A DNA stretch of 24,939 nucleotides, taken from positions 1 through 24,939 of the IMG/VR virus record IMGVR_UViG_3300046534_000828; one strand, given 5' to 3'. Of the stretch, positions 22,133 to 24,939 are shown piece by piece. The position numbers and the translations under genes are program-made. Origin of the DNA: a virus. The notes beneath the pieces are model-generated. The model searched no databases. It saw only the letters and a program-made list of their open reading frames with translations, and was not told the origin of the DNA. The stretch's first letter is position 1. Each line of letters opens with the position of its first letter.

Positions 22133-23740
22133 TTAGTAACCAGCAAGGTAGAGTTCGTACTTCTGTTCAGCTGTCATGTTGGCTTTGTTTATGTTGGGCG
22201 CTTCTTCTGTGTATACTGGAATAGACAAGTCGCACCCGTTGATTTGGGTCTGACCAAAGAACTCGTCTTCATTTGAAATTGGGTCTACCCAGTCTAGTCC
22301 ATTGAGAATCAACCGATAGAAGTTCTCCATCATGTGGTCGTTTTTGTCAATAGGTTTGTTTTCGCGCTTAGAGTCCCACTCGTAGTGATCGAACTCCCAT
22401 AAGGTCTCGGCCAGTGACGAGTGGAAGTTAAGCCACTTGTGACCCTCGGGCATGGTCTTTTTTAATGCTGCTTGTGAGGCAATGATGCCACGGGCTAGGT
22501 CTTTTACGGCTTTCTGAACCACGATGCCGTGGATAGCAAGAGTGTCTGCAAAGGTGTCGCCACTGACCGGGTTGTTAATAAAGGCGGCGGGATCGCAAAG
22601 ACAAGTTAGGACTAGGCGGTTGGCGACAATGTTGTTGATTTGTTCCGCGAGGTTTTTGACTAAGGTCTGTTCGAATATCTCACGAAAGAAGAACACCTCA
22701 CCAGTTGGGGCTGTGGCCGCAAATAGTACTGCGTGAGGTGTTTGTGGGTGAGGATCGATTGCATAACGTATGGTGTAGTCGACTGGTGGGGTGACGCAGT
22801 TTTCCCACCCAGTTGGTGTGTTTTCATACACATGACCATCGGGTGAGTATTCAGGTGAGAATGATTTGTAAACCATACCGCTCATTGACTTAGGGATACC
22901 CTCTAGTCGGCATTGGCGCTCGTCCACTGACAAAGTCTTGGCATACTCCTCACGTGCTTCGTCGGTGATGTGTGGGTTGTCTTTGGTAGACCCGATGATT
23001 ACGAGTTTGTTGTCGAAAGAGGTAGAGCCTTCGGTGTTTAGGCGTGTGCGACGAGAAGGGATAAAGAAGTCATTGATCCATGCTTGGTTGAGTGGAGTGC
23101 AAAGGAACCATGCGCGACCGTTGGTGTCCATTAGTCCACGCGAGACGGCTTTCCATAGATCCTGTGGGATAGGCTCGTCGACATGAATCCAATCCCATTG
23201 TGAAGACTCGTGTCCCATTGGGTTTTGCAAGAACGACTTGACTGTGTCTAAGTAGATGGTGCTGATACCTCCCCACTTGGACTTGATCTTGATGCAGTCG
23301 ACATTACCACTAGACCCTTTATGCACGTTGATAAGTTCATCACGTGGGATATAGTCAAACAACTTGCCGCGACCTGTTCCGTCGATCTGGTTGGTGAAAA
23401 TCTCCTCAGCCTTACCCCAGTCGTGGACAAGGATAACACCTTTGGTGGATCGTTTTGGTATGCCGGCGTAACGCGCCACGTCTCCTTCAGGATACCACTC
23501 ACGGAACCCACGGGCATTTGCCACGTCTTCGGCTGCACCACACTGGCTTTTTCCCCATCGGTTACCTGTGCGAACGTAGCGGTACTTTTTGTGTCCTCCA
23601 CGGTGGAATAGGTCTTGCTTATGGTGAGGATGATAAAACGCACTACCGTTCTGCTGCTTCAGGATGTCTAGTTCCTCAAGTGCATTAACTAGCTGCGCTT
23701 GCTCGTGCAACGCTAGGTAGTCTGTAGATTGTTGGTTCAT
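22133..23740 (-). CDS. terL: Terminase large subunit
   Basis: A 535-aa packaging motor. Walker A is GNRWGKS (59-65), Walker B is WIHVDEP (184-190), and the coupling motif is FLCTPLN (212-218). The RNase H-like nuclease domain shows AIDPHPQ (327-333, D329), CDPAAF (382-387, D383) and KNDHMMENF (466-474, D468), which are the three expected acidic positions. Its job is to cut the concatemer and pump DNA through the portal encoded just after it. No small subunit gene is in the window. The ATG follows a structured intergenic inverted repeat and the SD-less leader AAAAACTTAAACA. Confidence 0.95.
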   Translation of the reverse strand: MNQQSTDYLALHEQAQLVNALEELDILKQQNGSAFYHPHHKQDLFHRGGHKKYRYVRTGNRWGKSQCGAAEDVANARGFREWYPEGDVARYAGIPKRSTKGVILVHDWGKAEEIFTNQIDGTGRGKLFDYIPRDELINVHKGSSGNVDCIKIKSKWGGISTIYLDTVKSFLQNPMGHESSQWDWIHVDEPIPQDLWKAVSRGLMDTNGRAWFLCTPLNQAWINDFFIPSRRTRLNTEGSTSFDNKLVIIGSTKDNPHITDEAREEYAKTLSVDERQCRLEGIPKSMSGMVYKSFSPEYSPDGHVYENTPTGWENCVTPPVDYTIRYAIDPHPQTPHAVLFAATAPTGEVFFFREIFEQTLVKNLAEQINNIVANRLVLTCLCDPAAFINNPVSGDTFADTLAIHGIVVQKAVKDLARGIIASQAALKKTMPEGHKWLNFHSSLAETLWEFDHYEWDSKRENKPIDKNDHMMENFYRLILNGLDWVDPISNEDEFFGQTQINGCDLSIPVYTEEAPNINKANMTAEQKYELYLAGY

Positions 23741-23750
23741 TGTTTAAGTT

Positions 23751-23814
23751 TTTAACCACGGTCTCTTCCCAGTGGAGGAAGGAAGAGTAAAGCCGGTTAT
23801 CACCCGTGGTTAAA
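23751..23814 (-). other. Nested inverted repeat before terminase
   Basis: TTTAACCACGG (23751-23761) and CCGTGGTTAAA (23804-23814) are a perfect 11-base inverted repeat. Inside it, CTCTTCC (23763-23769) pairs with GGAAGAG (23781-23787). The structure fills nearly the whole 75-base gap between the 74-aa gene and terminase. There is no clear U tract on the minus strand, so a terminator is not the obvious reading. An RNA processing site, attenuator or DNA packaging site are alternatives. Confidence 0.7.
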
Positions 23815-23815
23815 T

Positions 23816-24040
23816 TTATTCTGACTTCTCAGGACTTTTGATCTTGGCAATAAGAAAGGCTTCGAAACGTTTGTGTAGTTCTATGCGGTCTTTTTCACAC
23901 GCCTCGGACGCTTTTTCTAGTGCGGTGATGCGTGCTTCGTATTGACCCTTTAGGGCTTTGACTAGTGCGACACAAGCGACCCACAGGACTAAGGCGTTAC
24001 CGCCAACGGAAAGAAGGTCTGAAATTGTATTATGGTCCAT
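23816..24040 (-). CDS. Small membrane plus coiled-coil protein, holin or spanin candidate
   Basis: A 74-aa protein with one hydrophobic segment (about residues 12-29, GGNALVLWVACVALVKAL) followed by a charged coiled coil (YEARITALEKASEACEKDRI and onward) and a lysine-rich tail. It is encoded directly after the amidase, sharing TAATG, which places it in the lysis cassette. A small holin or an inner-membrane spanin subunit both fit a single N-terminal helix with a coil. No partner outer-membrane lipoprotein gene (spanin partner) is seen nearby, which slightly favours holin. It is too small and too hydrophobic to be the small terminase. Confidence 0.65.
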   Translation of the reverse strand: MDHNTISDLLSVGGNALVLWVACVALVKALKGQYEARITALEKASEACEKDRIELHKRFEAFLIAKIKSPEKSE

Positions 24041-24693
24041 TATAGGAGTAGGAAATTGCTAATTGCGTTAGAGTAGGAAGTTGCTACGTTTTCGTGGTCG
24101 TCTAGGAGTATGTTGGATTCTTTGGGACTTGACCTGAAGAAGGGTTCTAGTAGGACTGCGGCGGCTGGTGCTTTTTGAAGCATCTGGGAACCGCGTCCGT
24201 TGGGGTTGTGCAAGATGCCGTTGACTTGGCGTGGACGTGACCACGGGTAGGCGGCTTGCCATGAGTCGCGGAAGCACTTGGCTAACGCGGGGGTGCCGTA
24301 GTAGTGGAACTCGTGGCCGTTGGCTGACTTTTTGTCGAAAGCGTTGTAGTGCATCAGGATCACACAGTCTGCGTCAGGCATGTGCTTTTTGACTCCTGTT
24401 CGCATTTCGTTACAGCGTGAGGTGTAGGATGCGGTGCGGTGGGTGTAGATAAAGACTGTTGCGCCAAGTGCTTCTAGTTTATGTGCGAGCAAGGTGGCAA
24501 CTTTTATGTTCCACTTGCGCTCACCTTTGGTGCCACCACCTGGTTCGTGACCGATCACTAGACATACGTGCTTACCTGCTAGTGTTGGAGTTGGGGATGA
24601 AGTAGGCATTTGTGCTTGGATTAGGGTTATGATTTTTTCGTGTGCACTTGGTTGATTGTTGGCGTACCAGCGTAGGGTTGACTCGTAACTCAT
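24040..24693 (-). CDS. N-acetylmuramoyl-L-alanine amidase endolysin
   Basis: A 217-aa Amidase_3-like enzyme that cleaves the bond between MurNAc and L-Ala in peptidoglycan. Zinc and catalytic residues are visible as H49 in VIGHEPGGG (46-54), E58 in KGERKWN, H115 in LMHYNA (113-118) and E183 in LLEPFF (181-186). Residues 1-35 form an extra segment, perhaps a wall-binding or linker region; no signal peptide is present, so export would need a holin. Its TAA overlaps the ATG of the 74-aa membrane protein. The start has no Shine-Dalgarno site and lies 22 bases after the previous stop, with a nine-codon ORF bridging the gap. Confidence 0.88.
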   Translation of the reverse strand: MSYESTLRWYANNQPSAHEKIITLIQAQMPTSSPTPTLAGKHVCLVIGHEPGGGTKGERKWNIKVATLLAHKLEALGATVFIYTHRTASYTSRCNEMRTGVKKHMPDADCVILMHYNAFDKKSANGHEFHYYGTPALAKCFRDSWQAAYPWSRPRQVNGILHNPNGRGSQMLQKAPAAAVLLEPFFRSSPKESNILLDDHENVATSYSNAISNFLLL

Positions 24694-24719
24694 GCGGTGG
24701 GAGGTGTGCCGTCGATCAT
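24690..24719 (-). other. Nine-codon ORF bridging two genes
   Basis: ATG 24719 opens MIDGTPPTA and stops at TGA 24690-24692. It overlaps the stop of the upstream gene as ATGA and the start of the amidase as ATGA. It could pass ribosomes from one gene to the next by coupling, or be chance. Confidence 0.25.
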
Positions 24720-24939
24720 GGTAGGTTGGGGCGTTGCGCGCCGATGTAGTTGCGTACGAGGGTGGCGTTGGCGGCGCTGAGATCTTTGTCGAACATGCCG
24801 TGGACGAATACGTCTATGGCTGCGGAGTTGGCACCGTTAGTGTCTGCGCCTAGCGAGAAATCCTGAAAATTGAACGTTGTTGCCCTTGTTTCGGTTAATT
24901 CTCCAGCACCATTCAGAAGTGATTTATGCGCGCCGGTTT
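24716..24939 (-). CDS. C-terminal end of a tail or fibre-like protein, 5'-partial
   Basis: This is the only frame on the minus strand that is open from the window edge. It gives 73 residues ending IGAQRPNLP at TGA 24716-24718. Codon choice (aac, gcc, atc, tac) matches the rest of the late block. The pattern FNFQDFSLGADTNGANSAAI followed by HGMFDKDLSAANATLVRNYI resembles the end of LamG/concanavalin-like domains found in phage tail and fibre proteins, where a 'DRxLSxxE' helix and a final Tyr close the fold. Only the C-terminus is visible, so the identity is tentative. Confidence 0.55.
   Translation of the reverse strand, partial: TGAHKSLLNGAGELTETRATTFNFQDFSLGADTNGANSAAIDVFVHGMFDKDLSAANATLVRNYIGAQRPNLP

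Noticed and set aside
23751-23814. tRNA-like or simple terminator reading of the inverted repeat
   Set aside because: No T-loop, anticodon-arm layout or CCA-type acceptor for a tRNA; no U tract after the stem on the minus strand.
23816-24040. Small terminase subunit
   Set aside because: It sits before terL, but it has a membrane helix and no DNA-binding helix-turn-helix.

Overview
This window looks like part of a tailed double-stranded DNA phage genome (or a prophage or metagenomic contig of one). It carries a full head-and-packaging gene set, and genes are packed tightly with many stop/start overlaps. There are no tRNA or rRNA genes, no CRISPR array and no integrase or transposase. The host cannot be named. 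Almost no start codon has a Shine-Dalgarno sequence; many instead follow an A/C-rich leader. CTAG tetranucleotides are common. Both facts argue against an enterobacterial-type host without identifying the real one.

The layout is two convergent blocks. The plus-strand block (1-6792) is a replication and regulation module. It opens with two tandem, divergent copies of one small gene, each interrupted in the same way (1-623), followed by a GC-rich terminator-like hairpin (641-664) and two small AT-rich genes. Next come a DNA polymerase fused to an N-terminal uracil-DNA-glycosylase-like domain, a 70-aa ORF, and a near-consensus sigma70-type promoter (3912-3940). That promoter should drive an unknown ORF, an overlapping NrdR-like zinc-ribbon protein, an ATP-dependent DNA ligase, a small unknown protein and a P-loop ATPase that is probably a replicative helicase.

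The minus-strand block (24939 down to 6653) is the late module. In transcription order it holds the 3' end of a tail/fibre-like gene, an amidase endolysin, a small membrane plus coiled-coil protein (holin or spanin candidate), a structured intergenic inverted repeat, terminase large subunit, portal, a small protein, a Q-rich scaffold candidate and an SU10-type (DUF5309-like) major capsid protein. It continues with a small protein, a likely head-tail adaptor, two beta-rich structural proteins, two Q-rich low-complexity proteins and a 2002-aa virion protein with an HExxH zincin motif. The order and the giant last protein suggest a short-tailed (podovirus-like) particle that ejects internal proteins. 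That is inference: no tape-measure, sheath or baseplate gene is visible, but not all of the genome is in the window.

The two blocks overlap tail to tail by 140 bp. The most unusual points are the duplicated interrupted gene at 1-623, with a 49-nt nearly invariant block and a covarying hairpin just after a shared in-frame TGA; the promoter/GCTAGC cluster beside a nearly leaderless start; the NrdR-like gene overlapping an ORF in another frame; the nested inverted repeat before terminase; and several short peptide repeats in virion proteins.
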